This document shows, piece after piece, positions 23,283 to 35,480 of a stretch of 64,000 bases of DNA. Every line of letters begins with the position of its first letter. Position 1 is the stretch's first letter. This DNA comes from Buxus sempervirens (taxonomy: Eukaryota; Streptophyta; Magnoliopsida; Buxales; Buxaceae). The position numbers and the translations under genes are program-made. Location of the stretch: assembly GCA_947561395.2 (NCBI GenBank), contig OX387183.1, positions 12,203,402-12,267,401 on the forward strand. Direction: 5' to 3'. The notes under the pieces are model-generated. The model was not told the origin of the DNA. It searched no databases and saw only the letters and a program-made list of their open reading frames with translations.

Positions 23283-26200
23283 AAGTCAAATGGTAGAATG
23301 TATAAGTCATTTGTTTGAATTGTACAGGTCCTCCTATAAATGTAATGTAACGCCCCGGATCCGTGTTGTTCAATAAAGATATAACACGTCTCACGGAGGT
23401 TAGGCAAGGATCGATAATTAAATATGATCGCTGGATAATCATCTAACTATAACCTGTCAGAGTGCACAATTTGATTCATCCAAGAAATGTAATGTTTAGA
23501 CTTAACTAGAAACATATGGTTCAGCCCCCAAATAGACTTTAATACACCTCAAATATTCAAAGTACTCAAATTCGGAACAAGATAACCTACAAGTCTAAGG
23601 AAGGTAATAGTAATCTTCCTCCCTATAAGCCTCAGCAGGATCTACCCCAGTAGTCGCCTCACCATGAGTATCTGAAAAATCACAACAAAACAACAGAGTG
23701 AGATACGAATATCTCAGCGAGTAGCACATGCATGCAGAAATAGTTAATCACAGTTCAAAGTTATGCATCGATAAACGTTCCGTACGATTAAACAACTCAT
23801 ATCAATTTCAAGTTCAAACCAAAACCCATCTCATCGGTCAAATCACATCTCAGTTAAGTACGACAACACATTGATCGGTCAATGTCATGACTATCGTTTA
23901 GTTGATAAATTAAACATGCCAAGTAGACACTCCACACCTCCATGTACACAGTTCCGGCCTACTCAGGGTTTCGGAAACTCTGAAATGACAGCCTACTCAG
24001 GGTTTCGTCATCCAATGCAGGCCTACTCCCCGGGTTTCTGCATTGACAACCAAGCCTACTCAGGGTTTCTAGCTACTCTACACCAGTCGTGGCAACACAC
24101 AAGGCCATGCAATTCCAACAACCAACAAATAACATTACATTATTAAGCTTAGACTCTGGATCCAGGACAAGCTAGACCAAAACAGTAAAACATCGTATAA
24201 TCTCAATTCCAACATTTAAAGTAAAAACCATTCATTCCACATCATGTATATCTCATCATAGTTCATCACCTGTCCCTCTGGACCAAACAGTATCTCAATA
24301 CTTTCAGTATTTTTCATTTCCACAAAACCATGCCATTTGAATACAAACACAGTTATTTATAACAAGACAATACATTTCAGCATTTCCCAAAACAAATGAA
24401 ACCAGAAGTCAATAATTTCTCAATTAGAACAGTGTATAAGTTCGAGGAGAAAACGACTAAGAACTCCTAGAGTTTTGGTATCCAGCACAACATATATAAA
24501 ATAACCCACACTCATCCTTAAGAATCTTTAAGAATTTGCCACTAGCATTCTCCTAGGAATTAAATAAGAAATGCAGGTTCCAAGGTTACCAACAAGTGAT
24601 TGGTGAAGTGATATAAACCCCAAGACATCAAAATCCCCCTTGGTTCAGTCGGAAATCAGATTTGGTAAGTTAAATTGGGTATGCGCTCACTTCCTGAAGT
24701 GAGCGCCAGTCGGCGGATAGAAAATAGGCGAAAATGGACTATGCGCTCACTCGACACTAAGTGAGCGCGAGCTGAGCGGGAGAAAGGCGCAAGAAGAGCG
24801 CGGGATAGGCGCGAGAAAAGCGCATCGGTTTTAAGTAGGCGCGAGCTGAGCGCCAGGTAGGCGCGAGCTCGACGCCAGATCAAATTTCTTAGGCGCCTAT
24901 TTCCTGAAGTGGGCGCAAGTGGGCGCCAAGTGGGCGGATACCCACTGCGAATTTCGAGTCTCTGTTATTTCGAGATCTCCAACTCTGGCTGGTTTGTTTA
25001 GGTCTGTTATTGCTCCATTACACTTCTAATGCTCCCAGAAGACTTCCAAACCCATTTTGGATTTAATCTAAACATCTTTAATTTCACATTAATTTTCAAT
25101 CTTCGTTCGTAACTCGCGGTATTCCAGAAAAACCCAGAACTCACAATACGACCATGCATTTCAAAATACATCACGAATAAACTAAAACCTCGATTTTAAA
25201 TCAGTGCTACTCACCAGTATGCGCTTAATCCCAGAACAACAGCTTCTTCCACAATCGGCCGAGCACAACTCCGGCTGCGCGCGAAGATGAAGTGGTAGCC
25301 GAACAATTCCTCTGCTTGCGAGAGAGATAACCCGCAGAAATCCGACTCCAATAAACTCCTAGCAGTCCTTCCGATTCTTGTTCTTCACGGGAATAACCCT
25401 AATCACCATTTCAGCCGCAATCGCCAAATCGCCCAGCTCTCCAGATAACGAGACTAAGGAAAAAATTATTTCCGTAAGTATGATACGAGTATTCCTACAA
25501 ACCCAAAACCCTACTTTCCCTTTTTGGTATCCTTACCTCGCGAGACATACGCCGCTTGATAACTTTCCAATTTCCTTGATCCTATGCGCGCTCGCCCACT
25601 GGAAACCCTACATGTTCCGGCCACTTAGGTTAACAAGCTCCCAAGCTATATTTTAATAATAATAATAATAATAAAACAAAAATAAAATAAAATAAAATAA
25701 AACTCACCAAAAATCAGGGTCTTACATGTAAACATTGTACAAGTAATTTAATAGAGGGGATATAAGTCTATATAATCGTATAAGTTAGTGTATATTGTTG
25801 TACAAGTCAATTAGTAGAAAATACAAGTCATTTGATTGAGTGGTACAGGTATCCCTATAAAGGTACAAGTCAGTACATTGTACTGTACAAGTTATTTGAT
25901 AAATAGGTATAAGTTTATTTAGTCATACAAGTTAGTATATGCTGTTGTATAAGTCCATCATAGAAAGTACAAGTCATTTGATTGAGTTTTGCAGGTCCTC
26001 CTATAAATATACAAGTCATACTTAACATTGTACAAGTTAATTAATAGAGAAATATAAGTCTATATAATCGTATAAGTTAGTGTATATTGTTATACAAGTC
26101 AATTGATAGAAGACACAAGTCATGTAATTGAGTGATATAGGTATCCTATAACGGTACAAGTCAGAAATTGTATTGTACAAGTCATTTGATAGAGAGGTAA

Positions 26201-27385
26201 AAGTCTACTTAGTCATACAAGTTAGTATATATTGTTGTACAAGTAAATTAGTAGAATGTACAAGTCATTTGCTTAAGTTATACAGGTCCTCTTGTAAATG
26301 TACAAGTCAGTACTTAACATTGTACAAGTTATTTAATAGAGGTGATATAAGTCTATATAATCGTATAAGTTAGTGTATATTGTTATACAAGTTAATTGAT
26401 AGAAGGTACAAGTCATTTGATTGAGTAGTACAGGTATCCCTATAAAGGTACAAGTCAATACATTGTACTGTACAAGTCATTTGATATAAAAGTACTTGTA
26501 TTTAGTCATACAAGTTAGTATATACTGTTGTACAAGTCAATTGGTAGAATGTACAAGTCATTTAATTTAGTTGTACAGGTTCTCCTATAAATGTACAAGT
26601 CAGTTCTTAGCATTGTACGAGTCATTTAACAAGTCTATGTAATCGTACAAATTAATGTATATTGTTGTATAAGTCAATTGATAGAAAGTACAAGTCATGT
26701 AACTGAGTGGTCCAGATACTCCTATAAAGGTATAAGTTAGTACATTGTATTATATAAGTCATTTGATATGGAGGTATAAGCCTATTTAGTCATACAAGTT
26801 AGTATGTATTATTGTACAAGTCAATTGGTAGAAAGTGCAAGTCATTTGATTGAACCGTACAAGTCGATACATAAAATTGTACAAGTCATTTGTTAAAGAT
26901 ATACAAGCCTCCTATATATATATATATATATTGATTAAGTGGTACTAATTCTCTTACAACTGTATAAGTCAAGATACAATATTGTACAAGCCATTTTGCT
27001 AAGACCTTATCTTTTCTCATTTTCTTTCTTTATTATTTTTTGAAAAGAAATAAAGACAAAAAATAAGAAAGTTGGGATAAATGGCACTTTTGGAAATATA
27101 CATACTTTCAAACGTAAGAAAGGCAATCTTGGAAACCTGTTTATTTAATTTTAAAATTATTTAAAGAAGAAAATTGCATTATCGGAAGAAAGGAGGTTTG
27201 TTTATTTAATTTTAAATTTATTTAAAGAAGAAAAGGGCATTATCGGAAGAAAGGAGACTAGAATAGTAAAAGACCACTGAATCTTAAATAGTTTGATAAA
27301 GGTGATCTGAAACATACAAGTGCAAACTTAGGGGACTGAATCTTAAATATTTTAATAAAGGACCACTAAAAATTAATTTTCCCAA
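23283..27385 (-). repeat. Right arm of the second foldback, interrupted by a solo LTR
   Basis: Positions 23286-23340 and 25732-27385 are the reverse complement of the left arm. GTACAAGTCA-type subunits are followed by the 62-bp-type units and the terminal GGACCACTAAAAATTAA. With the LTR and duplication removed, the whole foldback is about 3.3 kb with almost no central spacer. No coding sequence is visible; the small open frames are repeat-driven. No clear target duplication was found at its ends. Confidence 0.88.
23346..25726 (+). mobile_element. Solo LTR (TGTAACGCCC family) in the foldback centre
   Basis: The 2,381-bp unit begins TGTAACGCCCCGGATCC and ends AGGGTCTTACA, flanked by TGTAA at 23341-23345 and 25727-25731. 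It contains the family landmark GAATATCTCAGCGAGTAGCA, a run of GCCTACTCAGGGTTTC units (about 23950-24070) and a GGCGC-rich cluster (about 24680-24940). There is no internal coding region. Related copies are at 42013-44997 and 54109-57094, and in reverse at 40934-47040. Confidence 0.93.
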
Positions 27386-27829
27386 ACAAATACAATGAAA
27401 AACTAAAAAAATTGCAAAAGCGTAATAATAACGCTGTCCAGTCCCTCGTTGGCCGTTTCTGCACGGTTTTGACAGGAGAGACGGTGCCACGTTATCCTCA
27501 CACGGCGACTTTCGAACACAGTTTCTTGGGAATGAGTTCCTGAGAAAATGCTTTTTCCAATGAAACATCCTCTTGTCCGTTTTCGGATTTTATACCCCGA
27601 TACCACATGCAAGTCTTGCCGACCACGTTGACGCCCAAATAAACTATTATAGTTATATTATTTTTTCTTGGTTATCTGAAAGCTGTTTATCTGATAATTT
27701 TGACTGGCGTCTTCCACGGAATCTTGTATGATGTCCCCGCCTCCTGGCGGTTTTTTATCTTATCGTTATTATTACTTTTTCATGTGGGACCCACTTAAAA
27801 ATATACCACACCGAAAAAGCACCGACCAT
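27386..27829. other. No gene seen
   Basis: A minus-strand open frame (27284-27568) extends into the foldback terminus and has no recognisable similarity. Nothing else is supported. Confidence 0.35.
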
Positions 27830-28282
27830 GAGATTATATCAACAGAAGGTTGTAATCGTAAGTTGTAATCGTAATTTTATTAATCACCGACCATGACATG
27901 TGAGTCTTCCATTAACGTTACGTCCAACGTGGCACCCCTGGGGCCCGCCCCCACCCCACCCCCACCCCCACCAGTCGTTTTCCTCTATGGACGTTCCTCT
28001 TACGAACGGTCTTGGGCTCAACCGGTGGACGACACGCGTCCCACCTTCCTCTCTCTTCTTTCGAGCCATTTGGTCGATTGGTCGAGCCATTATGCTGATC
28101 GGAGTTGCGTTCCAAATCTTTCATTTTCCTCGAGCGATTCCAAAATCCCCAAAAATTTCAAAATTCCCTCCTCGCCATTTCACCTGCCATTTTCATCTCT
28201 TGTGCGATTTGATGCGCTCCTGATGACTAATGTCGACGACGGCCGTCCAGTTGGTGAAATGCCATGACAGGTATGAATATGC
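27830..28282 (+). promoter_or_regulatory. Diverged KRP-like promoter plus an unidentified first exon
   Basis: The segment shares an ordered set of motifs with the KRP upstream region: ATGAGATTATA with following TTGTAA; GACGACACGCGTCCCA (about 28027); CTCTCTTCTTTCGAGCCA; then GATCGGAG. It leads to an ATG at about 28229 giving MSTTAVQLVKCHDR, followed by a good donor AG|GTATGA at about 28270. I do not recognise the protein. The CACTA element begins 15-16 bases after this donor, within the putative intron. Whether the exon is real is uncertain. Confidence 0.4.
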
Positions 28283-28297
28283 TTTCACTACAAAAAA

Positions 28298-28850
28298 CCG
28301 AGGTTTTAGCGGCGGTAGAAAATTACCGTTGCTAAAGGGGTGTAAATAAATTTAAGCGGCGGGGGACACTATACTGCCATTGAAACAAGTTTTTAGCGGC
28401 GGTAAATTCCTACCGCCGCTAAAAATAATACCGCGAAGTTGGAATTTCGTGGGGGTGTTGCACGGGTATTTTTACCAGCGGTAATGCTGCCGGTAATAAT
28501 GCAAACTACCGCAGGAGAAAATAAAATTTGTTATGTTTTTTTAAAATTAAAATATATATTTTTACCGGCAGTAATTACCGCCGCGAAAAATGGTTTGAGC
28601 GGCGGTAATTAATTTCCGCCGTAAAATGGTTATCATCCGGTCGCCCAAATTGGTTTTTAGCGACGGTAATAAAAGGTATAGTCCAGTCTTTTTTAGCAGC
28701 GGTAATAAGTTACCACCGCTAAAAGCGGTCACCGAAATGGATTTTTAGCGGCGGTAACTTATTACCGCCGCTAAAATGGTATAGTCCGGTCGCCGAAATG
28801 GGTTTTTAGTGGCGGTAACTTATTACCGCCGCTAAAAGGGTATAAAACCC
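28298..28850. repeat. CACTA left subterminal palindromic repeats
   Basis: Multiple copies of TTTTAGCGGCGGTAA and its complement TTACCGCCGCTAAAA, often paired head to head as at about 28742-28776. Subterminal repeats of CACTA elements are the known binding sites of the TNPA-type accessory protein. Confidence 0.9.
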
Positions 28851-31579
28851 CAATTCGCACGAATTGGGGTTTTCTTCTCTGTGCGAATTTGGGGTTTTCT
28901 TGCTCCCGCCGTTTGCTCTCGCCGTCGTCGTCGCCGTTGCCGCCGTTTGCTTGTCGCCGTCGCCAAGGTGCTGTCGCTGTCGCCATCGCCGTTCTTTGTC
29001 ACCGTTCTGCGTCGGCAAGGCAGCCACCGTTCCCAGTCGCCAAGCTGCCATTCTCCACCTCGCTGCCGTCGCCATTCCCAGGTATGTTCGTCGTCTTTAG
29101 AGTCCGGTAAACGATTTAGTCTGGTAAAATTTCCTTTCCAAATTCCAAATGAAACCATCGAGGGAATATCGTATGCTAAAAATACTATGAAGAGTTTTGC
29201 TAAAAAGCTTGAGAGAGCTGGAAGAGATGCGAGATTGTTTGATAATTGACAGATGTAAGTTTCATTTTAGGTTTTGGATTCCTTCACGCATAGTTTGGTG
29301 CTAAATTTGTTTATTACTGCAATTTTCTGCGTTTTATTCGATCATGCACCTATCTGCTTTGGATGGAACGCATTGAGCCATGCACACAGCCTTTCGCCTG
29401 AACGAGAACAAAAATAAAATGAAATAATTATTTTTTGGAAGTTGCGTCCTTTGCTCTCTAAGAAGGTTCCTATTTATAAGAACACTAATAAAGCTTACTT
29501 GATGCAAATTTAGAAGTGATGATAAATTAGCATTACTTTGTGTTGTTTTTGCATTTTTAATGTGATTAATGCTTTGAATTTATGCATCTGATATTATGTA
29601 TTTTTACTTTTTTTCGCTGAAAGAAAATTGTATGCAATTTGATTCTGTTGGTTTGGTTAATCTGTTTATGGGGTATTCTTCTTTGCTGTGTTTATGTAGT
29701 TAATCTGTTAATTCTAGGAACCAAATAAGCTTTCAAGGAGCTAGCAATGTCAAAAGGTGAAGTTGGGTCTCATATGCAACTAAACATTAGTTTTAGTGCA
29801 GAAGTCATGTCCCATCCCATTAGGTGACTTTTCTGTTCTTGAGTTTTACTAGCTTTTCTTGTTTTTTAAAAGAAAGATTCATGGCCCAAGACCCAGCCAG
29901 ATCAGATGTGAATTTCTGGGGTGATCTTGTCTTGAGCTAGATACTCAAATATGACAAAACACCCTCAAATCAATCTTGTTTTGCCCATGGGCTTATAAAA
30001 CTATAAAATCCACCTGCACATCACATCACATCACATCAAGCCATTTTTATATTTTGTTTTAGGTGGCTTACCTTGTATTGCATAGATTTGGATGCCAAGT
30101 GTGTGTTTTTCAAAACCCTTTTGACATTGGAGCCACAAAGTGACAAAAAGTTGTTAGGGCAAGTAAAATGGGGTTAGTTGTGTTTGTTTAATCCATTATA
30201 AGAAAATCTCCTCCAAAATCTAAGAATCATGTTGTAATGTTGCAAGAACTGGGCCACTGAAAGCATCACATGTGTTCTCATCAAAGGGTAATTTTATAAC
30301 CAAAGAATCTTTGCTTGAAATTTTAGCTTGCCAAAGTACCCTTTGAAAACTTTTAAAGATTCTTGTATATCCTAAAAGCAAAAGGCTAATCACCCACGAC
30401 TCTCTCCAAAAATTTAAAAAAAAACTGCCCATTTTTTTTTCAATAAGCATCCACACACGACACATATAACAATCTATGTAAGGATTTAAATTAATCCAAT
30501 ATTGCACATGCCACCTCTAGTAACTGTAAAAAGGATGTAATTGATTTATAAGTTGTATGTATCTTTGACTAATAATTATAAGAATAAACATAAAAACTAA
30601 AAGAAAAAAGGAATAGGTACTTACCAACCAAGTAAGTCTTCCTTTCAGGTTTTCATTTCAAATTTTCATTGCTAGCTCCTTGAAAGCTTTGACTTCATTA
30701 TCCTACCCTAATTACTTTTGGCACTTCTCTTTATACATAAATGTGAATGCTATTTTTGGATATGGATGTGGATGCTATTTGTGGATTGTATATGAATGCA
30801 ATATTTCGACTCTTCTTTTGTTTACAGGTTAAACCATTATTATTTTAGACCAATTTGGTCTGGACAATGTTCTATTTTTAGGGGAGATGTTGCCGAAATT
30901 TGTATTTTTTTCTTATTTATCTCTTTAAGTTCCTTGTTGTGATATTTCTGTTCTAATGCTGTTCAATAGCATTGATATTATGATTAGCAGTTCTTTATTC
31001 TATTTTTTGGTTAACCTGGTTATTGTTTTTATATTTATTTATTGCATAAAAAAAGTGGAAACAATTCAAATACCTGTCTGAGAGGTTACATGTGTAACTA
31101 TGCCCATCCTATTTTGTGTACTTTGAAGATATTGCATCTTCACAATAAGTTTGCAATAACTCTTAGTATTTAAATATGAAGGCATAGATTTGCACATGTA
31201 ACATCTTGGATTGTCAGATTGACAGTTTGGGGATATCAAGTATGTTACTTGTTGACATGTGATTTATATATATCTCTAATTATAATTTTGGTTTTATCTC
31301 TTTGTTTTTCAAATACGTAGTTTTATTGACTTTACGTCAAAAAACTTTACGTATTTGAAGAACTGCGCAAAGATGCTACCGAAATTCGTGGAGAAATATA
31401 TGAATTTTATGACAAACAAGTAATGTACTTAGTATTCCTAAATGGGTAAAACCAAGCATAAATTTTAAAACTAACATAAGTACCATTTGCTATTAGCTAG
31501 ATTCATTTATAGAGTATGTTTTGCAGAAAGTAATCTTATTCAAAAGCGACGGGTAAATTCTTTCACAAAATACTAATAG
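28851..31579. other. CACTA leader and internal non-coding DNA
   Basis: Includes a GCC/CGT-rich stretch (28900-29090) with overlapping open frames, most likely a transcribed leader. A perfect 23-bp inverted repeat pair lies at 29727-29749 and 30667-30689. The segment at 30787-30960 is duplicated at 36269-36430. No protein domain was recognised. Confidence 0.5.
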
Positions 31580-34500
31580 ATGGATCGAAGGTGGATGAAA
31601 AGATCTAGGTATTTATTATGTTAATTTCTTAATGTTTTGATGAAGGGTGTATATCTATATTTATTAACTAAATAGGTTACGTTTACTATGGATGGAATAA
31701 GGCTAGTCAAGATTATCAAGATGGAGTCTTGGGTTTCATCAAATTCGCATGTTCTCGCGAGGCAACTATTAATAGGTTGTTGAAGTGTCCTTATCCGAAA
31801 TGTAATAATGTGTTGTATCAAAGTTAAGAAGTCGCATACGAACACATGATTTGCAATGGATTTGATCAAAACTACACAAAATGGTACTATCATGGGGAGG
31901 ATATTCTCGATTCACAACCCCCCCCCCTGGCGTGTTAATCCCATAGTAGATGATGCACAATTTGTGGGTGATGAAGTTAGGCTCATGGTTAAAGAAGCTT
32001 ATGGGGTGCAGGATGAAATGGACGTATCTGCGAGTTCTTCACATAGGCCATCAGATGATACCCCAAAAGAGGATAATCCACAATTTGAGAAACTATTCCA
32101 TGATGCTGGAGAAGAGTTATACCCGGGGTGTAAAAGCCACACGAAATTGTCGTTCATTGTTAAACTATTTCATATAAAGTGCCTAAGTGGATGGAGCAAT
32201 AAGTCATTGACTTTGACGCTTGAGTTGTTGAGAGAGACATTTCCATTTGTGTCAAAATTGCCAGAAACAAGTTCACAGGTCAAGACGATGATATTGGACC
32301 TGGGTCTTAATTATAACAAAATAGATGCGTGCCCAAATGTCTTTATGCTATATTGGAATGAAACTAGTGAAAAACAAAAGTGTGATATTTGCGGTACTTC
32401 TAGATGGAAATCCGAAAACAGTCATTCCAATAAAAAGGGAAAGAAAAAGGCAGCAAAGATATTAAGACACTTTCCTTTGAAGTCGCGTCTTCAAAGATTG
32501 TATATGTCTTCCAAGATTGCCGATGATATGAGATGGCATGTGGATGGTCGTACTGATGATGATAAGCTAAGGCATCCTGCGGATTCTATGACTTGGAAAT
32601 ATTTTGATGTTATGAATAGCGAGTTCAGTTTTGATCCTCGTAATGTTAGACTGGGCTTAGCAGCTGACGGCTTCAATCCATTTAGATCAATGAGTATCAC
32701 CCACAACACGTGGCCAGTCATTTTGATTCCGTATAACTTGCCACCGTGGTTGTGCATGAAACAACCAAACATGATCCTTTCTTTACTCATACCAGGGCCG
32801 AAGGGGCCGGGAAATGATATTGATGTGTACTTGCGCCCTCTTATAGAAGAGTTAAAAGATCTATGGGGTTCTGGGGTTGAGACATATGATGCGTCAAGAA
32901 AGGAGGTCTTCACTCTGCGTGTAGGGTTAATTTGGACGATTAGTGATTTCCCTGGGTATGCTATGCTTTCAGGTTGGAGCACTAAAGGGAAACTTGCATG
33001 CCCTTCTTGTCATAAAGACACGTGTTCTAAGTATTTGCGTCATAGCCGGAAGCACTATTATATGGGTCATTGTCGATTCCTAACTCTTGATCATAAGTTT
33101 CGAAAGCAGAAACAATCCTTTGATGGTACCACAGAGACGAGGGAAGCTCCAACAGGATTAATCGGGTGGGATATTGTTGATCACTTAAGGGGCAGCTTAC
33201 ATGTATTCGGGAAGCATACCAGTAAGAAGTACTCTAAAAACACTGGTAACGGAGTGATGCCCTTTAATTGGAAGAAAAAGAGCATATTTTTTGAATTGCC
33301 ATATTGGAGGGATATTATGTTGAAACATAATTTGGACGTGATGCATATTGAGAAGAATGTTTGTGATAGTATACTTGGTACATTGTTAAATATTGATGGA
33401 AAAACGAAGGACAACTTTAAGGCGCGCTTGGATTTGGTTGACATGGGTATTAGACACACACTTCATCCACAGATGTTACCAGATAGAAAGAAAGCATGTT
33501 TGCCGGCTGCATGCTTCTCACTAGACAAACGGGAACAAGATATATTTTGCAAAGTGTTGAAAAGTATAAAGGTTCCAGATGGTTATTCGTCCAACATTGC
33601 TAAACGGGTGAGTAGTAAAGAACGGAAGACATTTGGTCTTAAAAGTCATGATTTCCATGTGTTGCTGCATCAACTATTGCCTCTTGCTACTCGGAAAGTG
33701 TTGCCGAAGAATGTAGCATCCGTATTAATAGAGTTGAGCAACTTTTTTCATCAATTGTGCTCCAAAGTTTGTGAAGTTGATGACTTGAAGCGCCTTCAAG
33801 ATAGTATTGCACAAGTATTATGCTAGATGGAGAGGATTTTCCCCCCATCGTTCTTTGATATTATGGTGCATTTGCCAATTCACTTAGCAAATGAAGCTAT
33901 GGAAGGGGGGCCTGTCCAATATCATTGGATGTATCCAATTGAAAGGTACGTATTACAACAGTCTTATTAAATGTGTTTCCTTGTATTTTGCCGTCGAATC
34001 ATCTTGATTATCAAGATTTTTTGTTTTTCATAATAGGTACTTGTACACCCTAAAGTCATATGTGCGCCATCGAGCACAACCGGAGGGGTCAATTGCAGAA
34101 GGGTATATTGCGGAAGAATGTATGATATTCTGTTCCCGATACTTACCTAACGTAGAATCAAAAACTAATCGGCTGCAAAGAAACTATGATGAAACTGCAA
34201 TTGGAAGTGCCCAACCATATAAATTATCCAATATTGAGTGGGCATAAGCGCATCGTTATGTGCTTTTCAATGACGATAGGGTTGCAAGTTTTTGAATGTA
34301 AAAAGTTACTTGCTTACCTCATCCATTTGTTTCTATATTACAATATTTTCATATTCTTTGAATTAATCATTGTATTTTGACTTACAGGTGCCATCTAAGC
34401 CTTCTTAAGATGTTAACTCCAAGGGCAAGGGAACATGACATATAAAAGAAACATAATAATGAATTCATGCAGTGGTTTAAAGAACATGTTAGAAACCTTA

Positions 34501-35316
34501 TTTCATTTATAGTTATAGCTCCACATGTGTTGTTTAATATTGCATTTCTTAACCTACTTGGCCCCTTATTTATAGGCCGAGACACTAAAAGCATCAAATA
34601 GTGCCGTTTTTGAGGACATTATGTTGTTGTCACAGGGGCCACAATCAATGGCAAAAAAATTCAAGGGATACATAAGTAATGGATATCGTTTTTGCACGAT
34701 GGAGAAAGAGAAATCCTCAAAGAGTCAGAATAGCGGTGTTGTGGTAAAAGCAAGCACTACTAGCTACACTAGTACGAAAGATAAAAATCCAATAACAAGT
34801 TATATGTCTTTTTACAGGCGTCTGACTGATGTGGTAGAATTGGCATATTCAGAGCAGCTTAGACATGTACTATTTAAGTGTGATTGGGTTGATATCATGA
34901 CACAAGGAAGAGGCATTAAGACAGATGAGTTACGATTTACACTTGTGAACTTCAAACTGTTATTATATACTGGTCAACATGTCATGGATGATCCGTTTGT
35001 GTTCGCATCTCAAGCTGAACAAGTTTTCTTTGTGGTAGATCCAATCGATGAAGAGTGGAATGTTGTTGTGAAGACTAAGCCAAGGGACTTGTTTTAATTG
35101 ATCACGAATGATGATCAACCCATTGATTGCGAGCCATATGCTACCCAACTTGTAACAAATAATGAAGAAGAGGTTGATGGGTTGAGTTGGGCAAGGGAAG
35201 ACGTACCTGGCACAACAGTTGATGCTCATTCTCATACGAGTACAGAACAGCTCGCATCTTCTAGTGATCCTGTTCATGACGAACAGGGATCGGATTCTGA
35301 TGATGACCATGAATGA
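31580..35316 (+). pseudogene. CACTA TNP2-type transposase with DUF4218 and DUF4216 regions, multiply broken
   Basis: Coding traces begin with MDRRWMKRS at 31580. A segment with DGVLGFIKFAC and CPYPKCNN then has TAA at 31825-31827. The frame changes across a 10-C run (31918-31927), after which 31928-33823 is open for over 600 codons. This stretch holds CDICGTSRW, LGLAADGFNPFRSMS (catalytic-domain start), FPGYAMLSGWSTKGKLACP and HNLDVMHIEKNVCDSILGTL, then DUF4218. TAG at 33824-33826 interrupts TLC/MERIFPPSFF. The next exon (from 34037, YLYTLKSYVRHRAQPEGSIA) has TAA at 34245-34247 where relatives read EWAQAHRYVLF. From about 34580 a DUF4216-like region contains VLFKCDWVD and FTLVNFK, with an in-frame TAA at 35095. 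TNP2/TNPD proteins catalyse excision and insertion; this copy cannot encode one. Confidence 0.9.
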
Positions 35317-35480
35317 ATTGTATTTGAATTGTAGTGATCCTGTTCATTCCCATTTTTTGTCTTGAATATGACACACTATTTTCTTCTATTAAACTAACAA
35401 ACAATAGCCCTTTATGATAAATCAGATTGTTATTGACTTGTATGATTTTATTTTCTACAGCATATAGTGTATTTTATTAG

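Noticed and set aside
28832..29249. Arg/Ala/Pro-rich frames at the left of the CACTA element
   Set aside because: GCC-triplet leader DNA with overlapping frames on both strands; no domain and no agreement on one frame.
31768..31960. Minus-strand frames opposite the transposase
   Set aside because: Shadow frames of the TNP2 coding strand.
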